Assembly (NCBI GenBank): GCA_026785985.1 | Contig: JAJAYX010000888.1 | Location: forward strand, 1-6,686 | From: Rudanella sp. | GTDB lineage: Bacteria > Bacteroidota > Bacteroidia > Cytophagales > Spirosomataceae | Direction of reading: 5' to 3' | Length of the DNA: 6,686 nucleotides | Shown: one piece after another, positions 6,422 through 6,686 of the stretch | Numbering within the stretch: the first letter of the stretch is position 1 | Layout of the letters: every line of letters starts with the position of its first letter | Translations under genes and position numbers: made by a program | The notes under the pieces: model-generated | What the model was told of the DNA's origin: nothing | The model's database searches: none | The model's input: only the letters and a program-made list of their open reading frames with translations

Positions 6422-6686
6422 TTAGCTAAATACGCCAGCCTCAATCCGGGTAAAAACATGATCGACTAATTGGCAGCCGGTAATTGTATCAAGCAGCGAC
6501 AAGGGCGTGGGGTACAACACCGGAGCGGTTTCGGCCACGTTATCAGCCAATAGCCGCTCTCGTCGGGCCTGCGCTGCGGGCAATAAATCGACAGGCCCTT
6601 GTCTGGTTCCCATTTCGGCCATTGGTTTGGGTATGTATTCCGTTGTGGGAGCGGCAAAACCAACCTCCGGCGTAGCCAGTTCGGCC
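6422..6686 (-). CDS. Xre/MbcA/ParS-type antitoxin C-terminus, open at the window edge
   Basis: The frame ends PTPLSLLDTITGCQLV then a FTRIEAGVFS terminus, the conserved tail of MbcA/ParS/Xre antitoxins that plugs the RES toxin active site. It directly precedes the RES gene, as expected for the pair. The frame stays open to the window edge (about 87 codons); ATGs at 6622 and 6613 could be starts. Oddly, the residues just before the tail, such as LLPAAQARRERLLADNV, do not resemble the usual FxxWLxxPxxxLGG helix or an upstream Xre helix-turn-helix. It may therefore be a truncated antitoxin fused to unrelated sequence, or a divergent one. I do not recognise the N-terminal part. A functional antitoxin is uncertain. 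Confidence 0.6.
   Translation of the reverse strand, partial: AELATPEVGFAAPTTEYIPKPMAEMGTRQGPVDLLPAAQARRERLLADNVAETAPVLYPTPLSLLDTITGCQLVDHVFTRIEAGVFS

Overview
This window (6686 bases, roughly half GC) looks like the chromosome of a Bacteroidota member, most likely a Cytophagales/Spirosoma-like bacterium. The reasons are the style of the 888-residue GH63/MGH1-like glycosidase, the NatAB-type ABC pair, TAnnTTTG-type -7 boxes in place of sigma70-type promoters, a lack of clear Shine-Dalgarno sequences, and the remains of a 7TM/AraC-type signalling protein. The genus is inferred from general resemblance and was not confirmed by any search.

Layout. (1) 115-2781, plus strand: a large, intact, apparently cytoplasmic GH63-like glycoside hydrolase with a candidate -7 box about 55 bases upstream. 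(2) 2782-2983: an intergenic region with a second TATCTTTG box, two further copies of a GAGACGC-containing unit and a perfect 24-base palindrome just before the next gene. (3) 2984-5238, plus strand: a NatA/NatB-type ABC exporter operon (ATPase then permease, overlapping by 4 bases). The ATPase gene has an in-frame TAA at codon 151, exactly between the ABC signature and Walker B. The permease is intact and is followed by a strong intrinsic terminator. (4) 5357-5940: coding remnants. A multi-TM piece resembling the 7TMR-DISM sensor module runs in one frame, followed in another frame by the start of an AraC-type DNA-binding domain. (5) 5926-6686, minus strand: a RES-domain toxin gene preceded by an MbcA/ParS/Xre-type antitoxin C-terminus. 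The antitoxin frame is still open at the window edge, and what precedes its conserved tail is not recognisable.

How the parts relate. The glycosidase is a stand-alone catabolic gene. The ABC pair would form one membrane exporter but is predicted inactive as read, unless the stop is a sequencing error or the downstream half is made by reinitiation. The right third looks like an accessory zone: a toxin-antitoxin module lies convergent to, and slightly overlapping, a decayed regulator. This suggests a past insertion or deletion at about 5930-5945. I found no tRNA, rRNA, CRISPR array or transposase. No wholly new system is evident. The most notable items are the broken ATPase, the palindrome cluster and the odd antitoxin/regulator junctions.
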